Counted from the first letter of the stretch, positions 8,648 through 17,884 are shown. The stretch is DNA of 64,000 nucleotides from Oceanicaulis sp. (GCA_040112665.1 CP157796.1:1800813-1864812); one strand, 5' to 3'. Notes: generated by a model not told the origin, from the sequence alone. A program made the numbers and translations.

Positions 8648-9994
8648 ATGACCGGGACCGACTGGGCCGAAAGGCTCGCATTCATCGAGGCGGCGGAGGG
8701 GCCCGCGCCTCAGATCGCAGTTGTCCGTGAAGCGCTGGGCCGGGCCATGCCCGATCTGCTGGACTCGCTCTATCGCGAAATCCGCGCGACGCCGCATACA
8801 AGCGGCTTCTTTTCCGACGGCGACACGATCGGACGCGCCCGGGGCGCGATGGAGCGGCACTGGTCCGCTGTGCTCGACGACGGATTTGACCGCGCGCGGG
8901 CCGCCGATGCGGCTCGGATCGGCCTGATGCATGCCGGTCTCGGGCTAGAACCGCAATGGTATATGGGCGCTTACGCTCGGGTCGCCGCCGGGCTGGTTCA
9001 TGCTGCCGTTAAGGCCGGCGTGGGGGGTATGGCTGCGCCGGGCCGGGCGGATCGCGCGGCTGCGGCGGCCGAAACCCTCGTGCGTCTGTTCGTTCTGGAC
9101 ATGGAGATGGCGGTCACCGCCTATCTCGAGGCCCGCGATCGCCGCGCGGCGGCTGAGCGCGCCGAGACGGCTGACGAGATCGAAGCGAATGTCGGCGAAA
9201 CCGCTGATGCGCTCGCCGCGGCCGCCGAAACGCTGGATCTGGCCGCAAGGGCTGTAACCGAAGCGATGAGCCATACCGTCGAAGCGGCGAGCAGCGCTGC
9301 GGCCGGGTCTGAAGAAGCGGCCGCCAGCGTCCGGTCGGTCGCGGCCGCGTCAAGCCAGCTGGGCGCCGCGAGCAAGGAGATCTCCGGCCAGACCGCGAGC
9401 CAGAGCGCCAAGCTCGGGGACGCCGTCGGCAAGGTCGAGTCCGCTTCGCGCACGATCGGAGAGCTGAGCGAAGCCTCTGGTGAGATCGGCGCCGTGATCG
9501 CCTTGATCGAACGGGTCGCCGAGCAGACCAACCTGCTCGCGCTCAATGCGACGATCGAGGCCGCGCGGGCCGGCGAAGCGGGCAAGGGCTTTGCGGTGGT
9601 GGCTGACGAAGTCAAGCAACTCGCCGATCAGACTGCGCGCGCCACTGAGCAGATATCGCAGAAGATTTCGGCCATGCAGGATGCGTCGCGCTTCGCGGTC
9701 GACGCCATCGGTGAAATTCGGACCGTCGTCGATGCGGTCAGCGGTTCGGCGCTGGCCATTGAAGCGGCTGTGGAAGAGCAGTCCGCCTCCATCCAGGAAA
9801 TCACGCGCTCCGCAGAGGACGCCGCGCACGGCAACCAGTCCGCCGCAGAAGCCGCTGCGTCGCTGGACGCTCGGACACGGGGCGGCGCCGAGGCTGCGGC
9901 ATCGGTCGGCGACGCAGCCGAGACGGTCCGCTCACGGTCCGGTCAGCTGCGTGCCCAACTCGACGGACTGCTGGCCAAGATCAGGGCTGCGTGA
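8648..9994 (+). CDS. Cytoplasmic globin-coupled methyl-accepting chemotaxis protein (HemAT-like)
   Basis: 448 residues with no membrane segment. The N-terminal domain (about 5-160) is a sensor globin. [16 protein letters not shown] closely matches the proximal-His region of HemAT, giving H95 as the haem ligand. The rest is a long coiled coil ending in the canonical MCP hairpin tip [19 protein letters not shown] (about 293-311), which binds CheA/CheW. It probably reports oxygen or another gas to the chemotaxis array, and no che genes lie nearby. A strong ribosome site (gggaggagggg) precedes the ATG. Its TGA overlaps the ATG of the following BLUF gene, so the two are translationally coupled. 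Confidence 0.93.
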   Translation: MTGTDWAERLAFIEAAEGPAPQIAVVREALGRAMPDLLDSLYREIRATPHTSGFFSDGDTIGRARGAMERHWSAVLDDGFDRARAADAARIGLMHAGLGLEPQWYMGAYARVAAGLVHAAVKAGVGGMAAPGRADRAAAAAETLVRLFVLDMEMAVTAYLEARDRRAAAERAETADEIEANVGETADALAAAAETLDLAARAVTEAMSHTVEAASSAAAGSEEAAASVRSVAAASSQLGAASKEISGQTASQSAKLGDAVGKVESASRTIGELSEASGEIGAVIALIERVAEQTNLLALNATIEAARAGEAGKGFAVVADEVKQLADQTARATEQISQKISAMQDASRFAVDAIGEIRTVVDAVSGSALAIEAAVEEQSASIQEITRSAEDAAHGNQSAAEAAASLDARTRGGAEAAASVGDAAETVRSRSGQLRAQLDGLLAKIRAA

Positions 9995-10428
9995 TGTTTC
10001 TGACGCGACTGATCTATGTGAGCCGGCCCACTTTCGAGATTCGCCCGCCGGTCCTGGACGGCGAGTTGCGCCGGATCGCCGAGGCCGGCCTTCGCCGTAA
10101 CCCTCTCGAAGCGGTGACCGGATTGCTGGCGATCGACAGCGACTGGTTTGTCCAGGTGCTGGAAGGCTCGCGTCCGACGGTGAACCGGACGGTCATGCGT
10201 ATCGCAAACGATCGCCGCCATACCGGATTCGAAATCGTACTCGCCGAAGAGGCGGACAGACGGGTGTTTCCAGATTGGGCGGTGGCGTTCAGCGACCAGT
10301 CGACCCTGCCCCTGTCAGAGCCTCGCCATGTTGATTTCAGCGCCATGCCGGGCGACGCGCTGCTTCAGCGCATGCTCCGCATTCGACGGACGGGGGTGAT
10401 CGCCTGCAGCTCGATAGAGGCGGCCTGA
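9994..10428 (+). CDS. BLUF-domain blue-light photoreceptor
   Basis: 144 residues, consisting essentially of one BLUF domain with a short C-terminal tail. The flavin-site residues are visible: Y8 (RLIYVS), N36 (LRRNPLEA), Q54 (FVQVLEG) and FPDW with W95. BLUF proteins bind FAD and signal through Tyr/Gln hydrogen-bond switching. No output domain is fused, so it must act on a partner. The ATG overlaps the chemoreceptor stop (TGATG). An alternative GTG start at 9991 would add one residue. Coupling suggests that the globin MCP, or the chemotaxis machinery, is its partner. Confidence 0.9.
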   Translation: MFLTRLIYVSRPTFEIRPPVLDGELRRIAEAGLRRNPLEAVTGLLAIDSDWFVQVLEGSRPTVNRTVMRIANDRRHTGFEIVLAEEADRRVFPDWAVAFSDQSTLPLSEPRHVDFSAMPGDALLQRMLRIRRTGVIACSSIEAA

Positions 10429-10493
10429 GCCGCCGCGCTGCGTTTCGCTGCGGGCGTACGCGACTCTCTGCCGTCTCAGCCGTTTAAGACGCC

Positions 10494-11141
10494 ATGACAG
10501 ACAAGGCGGCCTCCGGCGACCGGCGCGGCAAGATGAAGCGCGCCTCCGACAAGCTCGACGACGCGGCGCGCGGGCGCTGGGCGCTGCCCTTCCTGTTTCT
10601 GGGCTCGGTGCTGGAGTCCACCGTCTTTCCCTGGCCCATCGAGTTTCCGATGATCGCCTACATGCTCAAGGGCAAGCGGGCCACGGTGGAGGTGGTGATC
10701 ATCGCCACGCTGGGCTCGATCGCCGGGGCTATAGCGCTCTATTTCGGCGGCCGGGCCGCGTTCGAAGCGATCGAGACCTATCTGATGTCCAGACCCGGGC
10801 TCGAGGCCGGGTTCGATCGCTCGCGAACATGGATCGACGAATGGGGCGCCTGGGCGGTGTTCCTCGCCGTGCTCGCGCCGATCCCGATCCAGGCCGCCGC
10901 CTTCGCCGCAGGTGCGGCCAAGCTTCCGGTCTGGGCCTTCGTGATCGCGGTGGCCGGCGGCCGGTCGCTGCGCTACGGAGCGATCGGGCTCCTGGTCTAT
11001 TTCTTCGGCGACGACATCACGCGCTGGTGGAAGAACCAGCCCAAGGCGCTGCGGCGCTGGGGCTCGATCGCCGTCGTCGTGATCTTCGTGGCGCTGTTCG
11101 TCTGGGCGGTCTGGAGCGTGTTTTTCGGTTCGCCGATATAG
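10494..11141 (+). CDS. DedA/VTT-family inner-membrane protein, YqaA-like
   Basis: 215 residues. A charged N-terminus is followed by hydrophobic segments (about 30-50, 66-87, 115-160, 188-212). The DedA/VTT re-entrant signatures are visible: an E/P-containing first loop (ESTVFPWPIE) and a G-G-R-rich second half (AVAGGRSLRYGAIG). The family is linked to lipid flipping and membrane homeostasis. The specific substrate is not known. The YqaA subgroup is suggested by the length and the first-loop motif. Confidence 0.8.
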   Translation: MTDKAASGDRRGKMKRASDKLDDAARGRWALPFLFLGSVLESTVFPWPIEFPMIAYMLKGKRATVEVVIIATLGSIAGAIALYFGGRAAFEAIETYLMSRPGLEAGFDRSRTWIDEWGAWAVFLAVLAPIPIQAAAFAAGAAKLPVWAFVIAVAGGRSLRYGAIGLLVYFFGDDITRWWKNQPKALRRWGSIAVVVIFVALFVWAVWSVFFGSPI

Positions 11142-11144
11142 GGC

Positions 11145-11360
11145 TCAGACGGGCATCATCCGGTTTCTCGGCTCAAGCCCGAACAGGCTGAACAGATGGG
11201 TCAGCAGCGTCAGGAAGAAGACGCCGCACACCAGCATGATCATCGTCCAGGGAATGTAGCGCGGCCGAAGCGGGTCGGACGGACGCCCGCTGCGCCAGGC
11301 CGACAGGGCGAACAGGCCTGCGGCCAGCGCCATCAGCAGCAATGTCGTCCATAGCGGCAT
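11145..11360 (-). CDS. Small two-helix membrane protein
   Basis: 71 residues with two hydrophobic helices (3-20 and 37-62). A conserved-looking RPRYIPWTMIMLV stretch lies between and into the second helix. It overlaps the last 188 bp of the glycosyltransferase gene in another frame. In the overlap this frame gives a sensible membrane protein, while the glycosyltransferase frame gives a low-complexity Arg/Ala/Pro tail. The small gene therefore looks like the genuine coding frame there. Function unknown. Confidence 0.65.
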   Translation of the reverse strand: MPLWTTLLLMALAAGLFALSAWRSGRPSDPLRPRYIPWTMIMLVCGVFFLTLLTHLFSLFGLEPRNRMMPV

Positions 11361-12774
11361 CGGGCGCCTCCCGCCGGGTTCGTGAGACCCCGTGCCGGGT
11401 CTTCACCCAGACATAGGAGCGCCCCGGCATTTCGCGCAAGGCTCTGAGAAGCGCCGGACCCTGCGCGAGCCAGTAGACGGGCATTGCCGCGTAATCGAGA
11501 AGGCCCGCCTTCACGCCCGCCCGCCGTGCGCCCTGCACCGTGCAGGCGAAGGCGGCGGCGTACGCCGCGCCGGCGAGGCAGAGCCCGCACATCGCCGCAA
11601 AACCGGCGGTCCCGGTGAGCGCGAGGGTGATCGAAAACGCCAGCAGAACAAGGCCCGGCGCGAAAAGCCCGGCGAACAGCACGTTGGCGAGCAGGCTGAG
11701 CTGAAGTCCCGCGAGGGCGCGCAAGCCCGCCTGCTGAGCCAGTCCGCGGGGATCGCGCATATGCACCAGCCAGGTGACGAGATGACCCTTCAGCCATCGG
11801 CTGCGCTGACCGGTCCAGGCTTTCAGCGTGACCGGCGCTTCTTCCAGGGTGCGCGGTTCGATTAGCCCGCATCGCCAGCCATGGCGGGCGAGGCGAAAGC
11901 CCAGATCGGCGTCCTCGGTGACGTTGAACGGATCCCAGCCGCCTGCGTCCTCCAGCGCGGTGCGGCGGAACACATTGCTCGTCCCGCCCAGCGGCAGGGG
12001 AAGGCCCAGCCGGGCGTAGGCGGGCAGAAGCGCGTCGAACTGGGCGGCGTATTCCAGCGCGAACTGGCGGGTCAGCGCATTGTCGTTCGCATTGTACCAG
12101 TTCAGCGGCGCCTGAACCGCGCCCAGGCCTGGGTCGGCGGCGAAGGCTTCGGCGGCGGCGCGCAGCTGTCCGGCGGAAGGCGCGTCCTCGGCGTCATACA
12201 CCGCGACGATTTCGCCGCTCGCAGCCTGAAGCGCGAAATTCAGTGCGCGGGGCTTGGTCGTCGGCCCGCACGGACCGAGCACCAGCACCTTCACCCCGCC
12301 GCGCCGCGCGGCCGCCCTGGCCGCTGCGATCGTGTCGAAGTCGTGATGTTCGAGCGCGAGCAGGATCTCGAGCTCGCCGGCCGGATAATCGAGCCGGGAG
12401 AGCGCGGCGACGAGGCCGGCGCACACCTCCGCCTCCTTGTGCAGCGCGACGATCACGCTCGCGCGGGGCAGGTCCGCATCGGCGAGGGGTGTTCTTTCGG
12501 CGTAGGCGGGTCTCAGTACTGCCCCGCAGAACCTGAGGACGGCGACGCCGGCGACCAGAAGGCCGACGAGGCCGAGCGCGATCGCCAAACTCGCCCCGGG
12601 CGCGAACATCATCAGTCCGAACAGAAACGTCAGCGGGCCTGCGATCAGGCGCAGCGGCGGGGCGAGCGGCGCGCCTGCGCTGGCTTTGGGGCGCCTGTCA
12701 CGCAGGCCGAACGCGGCCTCGGCCTCGCTCGGCCGCGCCTCGTCATGATCGTCCCCGATCCAGGCGAGCGTCAT
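11173..12774 (-). CDS. Membrane-bound family 2 glycosyltransferase
   Basis: 533 residues as an open frame. Two N-terminal hydrophobic helices (about 42-85) precede a GT2 catalytic domain. Its motifs are ASVIVALHKE, YDAEDAPS (the DxD-like metal site), TEDADLGFRL and GQRSRWLKG (the QxxRW motif of processive synthases). More membrane helices follow (about 355-450). This layout is that of inner-membrane polysaccharide synthases, but the polymer is not deducible. The last 62 or so residues overlap the small membrane gene and look like out-of-frame read-through, so the conserved part ends near residue 471. Confidence 0.85.
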   Translation of the reverse strand: MTLAWIGDDHDEARPSEAEAAFGLRDRRPKASAGAPLAPPLRLIAGPLTFLFGLMMFAPGASLAIALGLVGLLVAGVAVLRFCGAVLRPAYAERTPLADADLPRASVIVALHKEAEVCAGLVAALSRLDYPAGELEILLALEHHDFDTIAAARAAARRGGVKVLVLGPCGPTTKPRALNFALQAASGEIVAVYDAEDAPSAGQLRAAAEAFAADPGLGAVQAPLNWYNANDNALTRQFALEYAAQFDALLPAYARLGLPLPLGGTSNVFRRTALEDAGGWDPFNVTEDADLGFRLARHGWRCGLIEPRTLEEAPVTLKAWTGQRSRWLKGHLVTWLVHMRDPRGLAQQAGLRALAGLQLSLLANVLFAGLFAPGLVLLAFSITLALTGTAGFAAMCGLCLAGAAYAAAFACTVQGARRAGVKAGLLDYAAMPVYWLAQGPALLRALREMPGRSYVWVKTRHGVSRTRREAPDAAMDDIAADGAGRRPVRPVGLAQRASVRPASAALHSLDDDHAGVRRLLPDAADPSVQPVRA

Positions 12775-12859
12775 CGCGCTTCTCCCCCATCCGGGGAAAG
12801 AAAAGCAAAAACGCGCCTGAAAAGCGAATCAGTTGTGGAAAACTCCGATCAGACCGGGT

Positions 12860-13357
12860 TCAGCCGGCCTTGGGATCGAACAGCAATACGCGGGCCGAGG
12901 CCGTCAGCGCACCGTCTTTCAGGGCGACGTCGAACACGCCGACCGAACTCGTCGGCCAGCCGCGCGGCATGCCGGTCGCGGCCTGTGCCGAGGCGGCGAG
13001 GGAGTGGGCTAGGCCGCCGATGCCGGGGTTGTGGCCGATGACCGCGACGGTCTGGGCGCCGCGCGCGATCAGCTCGCTGGCCGCCCGTTCGAGCATCTCG
13101 GTGGAGGCGTGATAGAGCGCCATCGGATCGTGCACCGGCGGCGCGCCCAGCGTTTCGGAGACCACCGCCCAGGTCTCCCGCGTGCGGCGGGCGGGGCTGA
13201 CCAGCGCCTGATCGGCGGTGAGCCCGGCGCTCTTCATCGCCGCTGCGGCGCGGGCGGCGTCCTCCCGGCCGCGCTCGGTCAGGCCGCGTTCGAAATCGTC
13301 TTCGGCTTCGAGCCGGTCGACCGCCTTGGCGTGGCGCATCACGATCAGTCTGGGCAC
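12860..13357 (-). CDS. sixA: Histidine phosphatase, SixA family
   Basis: 165 residues. The catalytic RHA (R8, H9) lies in IVMRHAK, SPARRTRET is at 54-62, and the second His (H109) is in VIGHNPG. This is the short histidine phosphatase layout of SixA, which removes phosphate from histidine phosphotransfer proteins. The GTG start at 13357 was chosen because a gagga ribosome site lies 7 bases upstream and the mature fold begins right there. The frame stays open further upstream but encodes nothing recognisable. Confidence 0.85.
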   Translation of the reverse strand: MPRLIVMRHAKAVDRLEAEDDFERGLTERGREDAARAAAAMKSAGLTADQALVSPARRTRETWAVVSETLGAPPVHDPMALYHASTEMLERAASELIARGAQTVAVIGHNPGIGGLAHSLAASAQAATGMPRGWPTSSVGVFDVALKDGALTASARVLLFDPKAG

Positions 13358-13495
13358 GGCGGTCGTCCTCGTCTGGCGGCGGGCGCGCCCGTCACGCGCT
13401 CGTGAGCGCCGCACAGGGTTGCGCGGCGCGGGCTTCACGTCCAAGTAAAGCGGCGTTCGACGCCCCCCGCAAACGCTCAATCGGAGGAAAATTCC

Positions 13496-14131
13496 ATGGC
13501 CCTGCTGCTCGGCGACGTCGCTCCGGACTTCGAGGCGGAGACGACCGAAGGTAAAATCAAGTTCCACGAGTGGATCGGCGAGGACTGGGTGATCTTCTTC
13601 TCCCACCCGGCCGACTTCACCCCGGTGTGCACCACCGAGCTCGGGTACACCGCCAAGCTCAAGGACGAGTTCGCAAAGCGCGGCGCGAAAGCCATCGCGC
13701 TGTCGGTGGACCCGGTCGAGGATCACAAGAAGTGGATCGGCGACATCGAGGAGACCCAGAACGTCTCGATGAACTTCCCGATCATCGCTGATGAAAGCCG
13801 CGAAGTTTCCGCGCTTTACTACATGATCCACCCGAACGCCGACCCCAAGGTCACCGTGCGGGCGGTCTACATCATCGACCCCAAGAAGAAGATCCGCGCC
13901 ACCTTCACCTACCCGCCCAGCGCGGGCCGGAATTTCGACGAGGTGCTGCGCCTTCTCGACTCCCTGCAGCTCACCGACGGCTACAAGGTGGCCACCCCGG
14001 TGAACTGGCGCGACGGCGAGGACGTGATCGTGGTCCCCAGCCTGTCGGACGAAGACGCCGACAAGCTCTTCCCCAAGGGCTACACCAAGATCAAGCCCTA
14101 CCTGCGCACCACGCCGCAGCCGAACAAATAG
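13496..14131 (+). CDS. 1-Cys peroxiredoxin, Prx6 subfamily
   Basis: 211 residues. The peroxidatic Cys is C45 in the TPVCTTE motif, with DFTP just before it. A long C-terminal domain (about 150-211) is typical of Prx6-type enzymes, and no resolving Cys is seen. It reduces hydrogen peroxide and organic or lipid peroxides in the cytosol. A clear ggagga ribosome site precedes the ATG, and a strong terminator follows, so it is probably transcribed alone. Confidence 0.95.
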   Translation: MALLLGDVAPDFEAETTEGKIKFHEWIGEDWVIFFSHPADFTPVCTTELGYTAKLKDEFAKRGAKAIALSVDPVEDHKKWIGDIEETQNVSMNFPIIADESREVSALYYMIHPNADPKVTVRAVYIIDPKKKIRATFTYPPSAGRNFDEVLRLLDSLQLTDGYKVATPVNWRDGEDVIVVPSLSDEDADKLFPKGYTKIKPYLRTTPQPNK

Positions 14132-14154
14132 GCGGCCCCCACCGCCGACCTGCG

Positions 14155-14185
14155 AACGGCCGGCCCTTTCGGGCCGGCCGTTTTT
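14155..14185 (+). terminator. Rho-independent terminator after the peroxiredoxin gene
   Basis: A 12-bp perfect stem (aacggccggccc / gggccggccgtt) with a TTTC loop is followed by a short T-run. It lies 23 bp past the stop codon. Confidence 0.9.
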
Positions 14186-14259
14186 CGTTTCGGGCTGGCG
14201 AGGCGCGTCTCAGCGCCTAAACTGCGCTGAACACGACAGAAAACGCCGGGGAGGCCGCC

Positions 14260-15129
14260 TTGGACACCATCAAGCTCGACATCACGGACGGGATCGGTCT
14301 GATCACGCTCAACCGGCCCGATCACATGAACGCCTTCACCAAACAGATGGGCGAAGAGATCGCCGAGGCGTTCGACCGGACCGACGCCGCCGGTGAGGTG
14401 AAGGCGGTGGTGGTGACCGGCGCTGGCCGGGCGTTCTGCGCGGGCGCCGATCTCAGCGTCGGGGCGGAGACGTTCAACGCGGTCGCGAACGCCAAAGCCG
14501 AGGGCGCGCTCGACGACACCGATCCGCAATGGCGCGATTTCGGCGGTCTTCTGAACCTCAGAATCTTCGACAGCACGAAGCCGGTGGTCGCCGCGATAAA
14601 CGGCGCCGCAGTGGGTATCGGCGCGACCATGATCCTGCCCATGGACGCCCGCGTGGGCCTTAAGGGCGCGAAATACGCCTATCCCTTCACAAAGCGCGGC
14701 ATCGCCTGGGACGGCTGCGCCAGCTGGTTCCTGCCCCGGATCGTCGGGGTGGAGGCCGCACTCGACTGGGGTCTGTCGGGCCGGACCTTCCTGGCCGAGG
14801 AAGCGCTTGAAAAAGGCCTCGTTTCAGAGCTTTGCGACACGCCCGAAGCCGTGCTCGACCGGGCGATCGAACGCGCGCACGCGCTCACCGCCGGCGCTGC
14901 GCCGGTCTCGGTGGCGATGAACCGGCGCCTGCTCTGGCGCATGCTCGGGGCGAGCCATCCGATGGAGGCTCATCGCCTTGAAAGCAGAGCGATTTTACAT
15001 CGCGGCATACACGGAGACGCCATGGAGGGCGTGACGAGTTTTCTCGAAAAGCGCGCGCCGGACTTCCCCGGCTCGGTTCCCGGCGACTACCCGCCCGGCT
15101 GGCCCTGGGACGCAGAGCCCGAGTACTGA
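14260..15129 (+). CDS. Enoyl-CoA hydratase/isomerase (crotonase) family protein
   Basis: 289 residues beginning at TTG with a good ribosome site (ggggagg, 5 bases upstream). The crotonase features are RAFCAGADL (oxyanion-hole loop) near 57-65 and AAINGAAVGIGATM near 110-123. The usual catalytic Glu in the P-E-x-x-S-W-F-L-P-R region appears as Asp (GIAWDGCASWFLPR), while the flanking motif is kept. It likely acts on an acyl-CoA double bond, but the Glu-to-Asp change makes the exact reaction uncertain. It stands apart from the SDR/thiolase genes. Confidence 0.85.
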   Translation: MDTIKLDITDGIGLITLNRPDHMNAFTKQMGEEIAEAFDRTDAAGEVKAVVVTGAGRAFCAGADLSVGAETFNAVANAKAEGALDDTDPQWRDFGGLLNLRIFDSTKPVVAAINGAAVGIGATMILPMDARVGLKGAKYAYPFTKRGIAWDGCASWFLPRIVGVEAALDWGLSGRTFLAEEALEKGLVSELCDTPEAVLDRAIERAHALTAGAAPVSVAMNRRLLWRMLGASHPMEAHRLESRAILHRGIHGDAMEGVTSFLEKRAPDFPGSVPGDYPPGWPWDAEPEY

Positions 15130-15136
15130 GCAGGCA

Positions 15137-15505
15137 TCACCGGCCGAGCCCCAGGCTCGCCTCGATCTCGTCGGCGATGTCCTGGCGGACCTGATCGCGG
15201 AACAGCCAGATGCCGTAATACCCGTAGGCGCATTCGAGCGCGGTGGCGTCCTCGCCGCCGATCAGTCCGGCCGCCTCGTCGCGCAGCATGTCGTCGAGCC
15301 GCCCGCCGTCATTGAGCATGTTGCGCACGACGCCGACCCGCAGCGGGTACTCCGCGGCCACGATATCGAGCGCGGGCGGAACCTGGTCTGCGAACATCTC
15401 AGCACGCGCCGCGCACGGGTCGCCGCCGCCTTCATTGGCTGCGTAAAAGTATGCGCCGCCGGCGACCACCGCGATCAGACCGATGAAGGCCAAAATATTT
15501 TTCAT
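15137..15505 (-). CDS. Small exported or membrane-anchored protein, unknown
   Basis: 122 residues. One N-terminal hydrophobic helix (about 4-22) precedes a soluble acidic/helical part holding two cysteines (C31 and about C92) that could form a disulfide in the periplasm. No family recognised. It is convergent with the crotonase gene (7 bp between stops) and divergent from the MFS gene. Confidence 0.6.
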   Translation of the reverse strand: MKNILAFIGLIAVVAGGAYFYAANEGGGDPCAARAEMFADQVPPALDIVAAEYPLRVGVVRNMLNDGGRLDDMLRDEAAGLIGGEDATALECAYGYYGIWLFRDQVRQDIADEIEASLGLGR

Positions 15506-15597
15506 GCCTGTTTTCCTTTCAGGCTGAACCCAGTCATTGTGCGGCGTCTCGCTCGCCCGGCGGGTCGAACTCCGGCCCGGCCGGTCTAGCTTGCGCC

Positions 15598-16884
15598 GTG
15601 CGATTTCGAAGCCGGAGTCCTTTTTTGAAGCTTGCGACGCCTGATCCCAAACGGCCGGCCCTGACCACGGTCGAGCTGATCGCCATGGTCGGCGCGCTCA
15701 TGGGTCTCAACGCATTATCGATCGATATTTTCCTGCCCGCGCTGGGAGAGATCGGCGAGGCGCTGGGCGCGCCGGGCAACGACCGGCAATTGATCATCAC
15801 CGCCTACGTGTTCGGCTTCGGCCTCGCCCAGCTCGCCTTCGGCCCGCTGTCGGACGCGCTCGGCCGGCGCGTGGTCGTGCTGGGCGCGCTCGTCGCCTAT
15901 CTCGCCTCGACCGCGCTGTGCCTGCTTGCGCCGAACATCGAATGGATGATCGCCGCGCGCGCGCTTCAGGGCGTCTCTGCAGCGGCGACGCGTGTGATCG
16001 CCGTCGCGCTCGTGCGCGACCTCGTCTCGGGCCGGCGCATGGCCGAGATCATGAGCTTTGCGATGACGGTCTTCATGGTCGCGCCGATTCTCGCGCCGGG
16101 GATCGGTCAGGGCGTGATGGCGATCGGCGGCTGGGGCGCGATCTTCGAGGTGCTGCTGGTGCTCGCCGGCGCGCTGGCGGTCTGGATGTTCATCCGCCTG
16201 CCCGAGACGCTGCAGCCCGAGCGCCGCGTCGTGCTCGGCGCGAAGTCCGCCGCGCGCAACTATCTGCTCGCCGCCAGCCACCGCCAGTCGGCGGGCTACA
16301 TCATCGCTGCGGCGCTGATCTTCGGCGCGCTCTTCGCCTTCATCGCGACCGCCGAGCAGATCCTGCAGGAGCTGTACGGGCTGGAGGAATGGTTCGCGCT
16401 GGCCTTCGGCTCTGTGGCGCTGGGGCTCGCTGCGATCAACATCGTCAACGCGCGCATCGTCAGGCGGCTGGGGATGCGGCGGATCTCCCACGCGGCCCTG
16501 GTCGGGTTCGTGGCGCTGAACGCGATCCATCTCGCGGTCTCGCTGGCCAGCGACGGCGCGCCGCCGTTCTGGATCTATTACGTGCTTCTGTCCGCCGCGC
16601 TGATGCTGTTCGCGATGATGGGCGCGAACTTCTCCGCCCTCGTCATGGAGCCGGCGGGAGACCGCGCCGGCACGGCCGCAGCGCTGTACGGAGCGGTGAC
16701 GTCGATGTCCGGCGCTGTGCTCGGATCGCTGATCGGGCAGACCTATGACGGCACGGTCACGCCGCTGCTCATGGGCTTTCTGGTGATGGGCGCGCTCGCC
16801 CTGGCGGTGGTCTTCGTCGCTGAACGCGGACGGCTGTTCGGCGCAGGGGAGGCCGAGGACGCCGAGCCCGCGGTCGCAGACTAG
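15598..16884 (+). CDS. MFS drug-efflux transporter, Bcr/CflA family
   Basis: About 428 residues with 12 predicted membrane helices. Helix 1 carries LSIDIFLPAL, the Bcr/CflA signature. The helix 2-3 loop reads GPLSDALGRRVV, the MFS antiporter motif. RALQGVSAAATRVIAVALVR in helix 4 matches the family. Probably an inner-membrane proton-coupled exporter of drugs or sulfonamide-like compounds. GTG at 15598 has no clear ribosome site. TTG at 15625, 7 bases after a ggag, would drop nine residues and may be the true start. The stop overlaps that of rlmJ (CTAG, 4 bp). Confidence 0.88.
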   Translation: MRFRSRSPFLKLATPDPKRPALTTVELIAMVGALMGLNALSIDIFLPALGEIGEALGAPGNDRQLIITAYVFGFGLAQLAFGPLSDALGRRVVVLGALVAYLASTALCLLAPNIEWMIAARALQGVSAAATRVIAVALVRDLVSGRRMAEIMSFAMTVFMVAPILAPGIGQGVMAIGGWGAIFEVLLVLAGALAVWMFIRLPETLQPERRVVLGAKSAARNYLLAASHRQSAGYIIAAALIFGALFAFIATAEQILQELYGLEEWFALAFGSVALGLAAINIVNARIVRRLGMRRISHAALVGFVALNAIHLAVSLASDGAPPFWIYYVLLSAALMLFAMMGANFSALVMEPAGDRAGTAAALYGAVTSMSGAVLGSLIGQTYDGTVTPLLMGFLVMGALALAVVFVAERGRLFGAGEAEDAEPAVAD

Positions 16885-17771
16885 AACGCGTCGACCGGCA
16901 GGCTGTCTTCTGCGATCGCGCCGTCCAGCCGCCAGCCCGCGCCCTCGCTCTGGGCCAGGGTTTCAGAGAGCCACGGCAGCAAGGCGAGCAGGTCGGCTTC
17001 CAGCGTGAAGGGGGGATTGATCACCACCACGCCAGCGCCTGCGAGCTTGCCCTCGGTCCCGAGCTCTCGAACCCACAGATCGGCGCGCAGGATCTTTTCA
17101 GGCTCGAAGCCCTTCTCCTCGATCAGCCATTCGGCGAGACCGACGTCAAATCGTTCGGCGGCCCAGAGATCCTTGAGGGGCCGCCAGAAAATGAACGTGC
17201 CGGTGGGCCAGACGCTCAGCGCGTCGAACGCGGCCTGGGCCATGAAAGCCATCTCGTCGCGATGCTCGAAAGGCGGGTCGATCAGGGCGAGGCCGCGCTT
17301 CTCCTTCGGCGGCAGCACGGATTTCAGGCCCGCATAACCGTCCTCGTCGCGCACCTTCACCCGCCCGTCCCGGGCATAACGCCTGTCGAGCGTGCGCGAA
17401 TCCTCGCGGTGAAGCTCGAACAGTGTCAGCCGGTCGGCTTCGCGCAGCAGCTGTGCCGCGATCTCCGGCGAGCCGGGGTAGGTTTTCAGCCCGGACGGGT
17501 TCATCGCGGTCAGGACGTCGAGCAGCGGTTCGAGCGCTTTGGCGGCGGCTTCAGGCTTGTCCGCCTCGATCACCCGGGCGATCCCCTCGCGCCATTCGGG
17601 GCTGCGCTCGGCCTCGCGTGCAGCGAGGTCATAGGCGCCGATCCCTGCATGGGTGTCGAGATAGCGGAAGGGTTTGGGCTTTTTCTTAAGGTGCTCTAGG
17701 CACAGGGCGAGCACCGCGTGCTTGAGCACGTCGGCGAAATTGCCGGCATGGAAGGCGTGGCGATAGTTCAT
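16881..17771 (-). CDS. rlmJ: 23S rRNA (adenine2030-N6)-methyltransferase
   Basis: 296 residues. The N-terminal MNYRHAFHAGNFADVLKH is the family hallmark. The SAM region YLDTHAGIGAYDL is at about 37-49 and the catalytic DPPF at 165-168. RlmJ methylates A2030 in 23S rRNA. Convergent with the MFS gene with a 4-bp overlap of stops. Confidence 0.95.
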   Translation of the reverse strand: MNYRHAFHAGNFADVLKHAVLALCLEHLKKKPKPFRYLDTHAGIGAYDLAAREAERSPEWREGIARVIEADKPEAAAKALEPLLDVLTAMNPSGLKTYPGSPEIAAQLLREADRLTLFELHREDSRTLDRRYARDGRVKVRDEDGYAGLKSVLPPKEKRGLALIDPPFEHRDEMAFMAQAAFDALSVWPTGTFIFWRPLKDLWAAERFDVGLAEWLIEEKGFEPEKILRADLWVRELGTEGKLAGAGVVVINPPFTLEADLLALLPWLSETLAQSEGAGWRLDGAIAEDSLPVDAF

Positions 17772-17884
17772 GGCCGCGCTTTTACCGCGCTCCGGACCGT
17801 CCGAACAGGCGCCCTTGCGGCGGAACCCCGAGCGCTCCGCAGGCGTATAATTCCGGTTATTTCCGAAACAGCAGAAGGCCGTTC

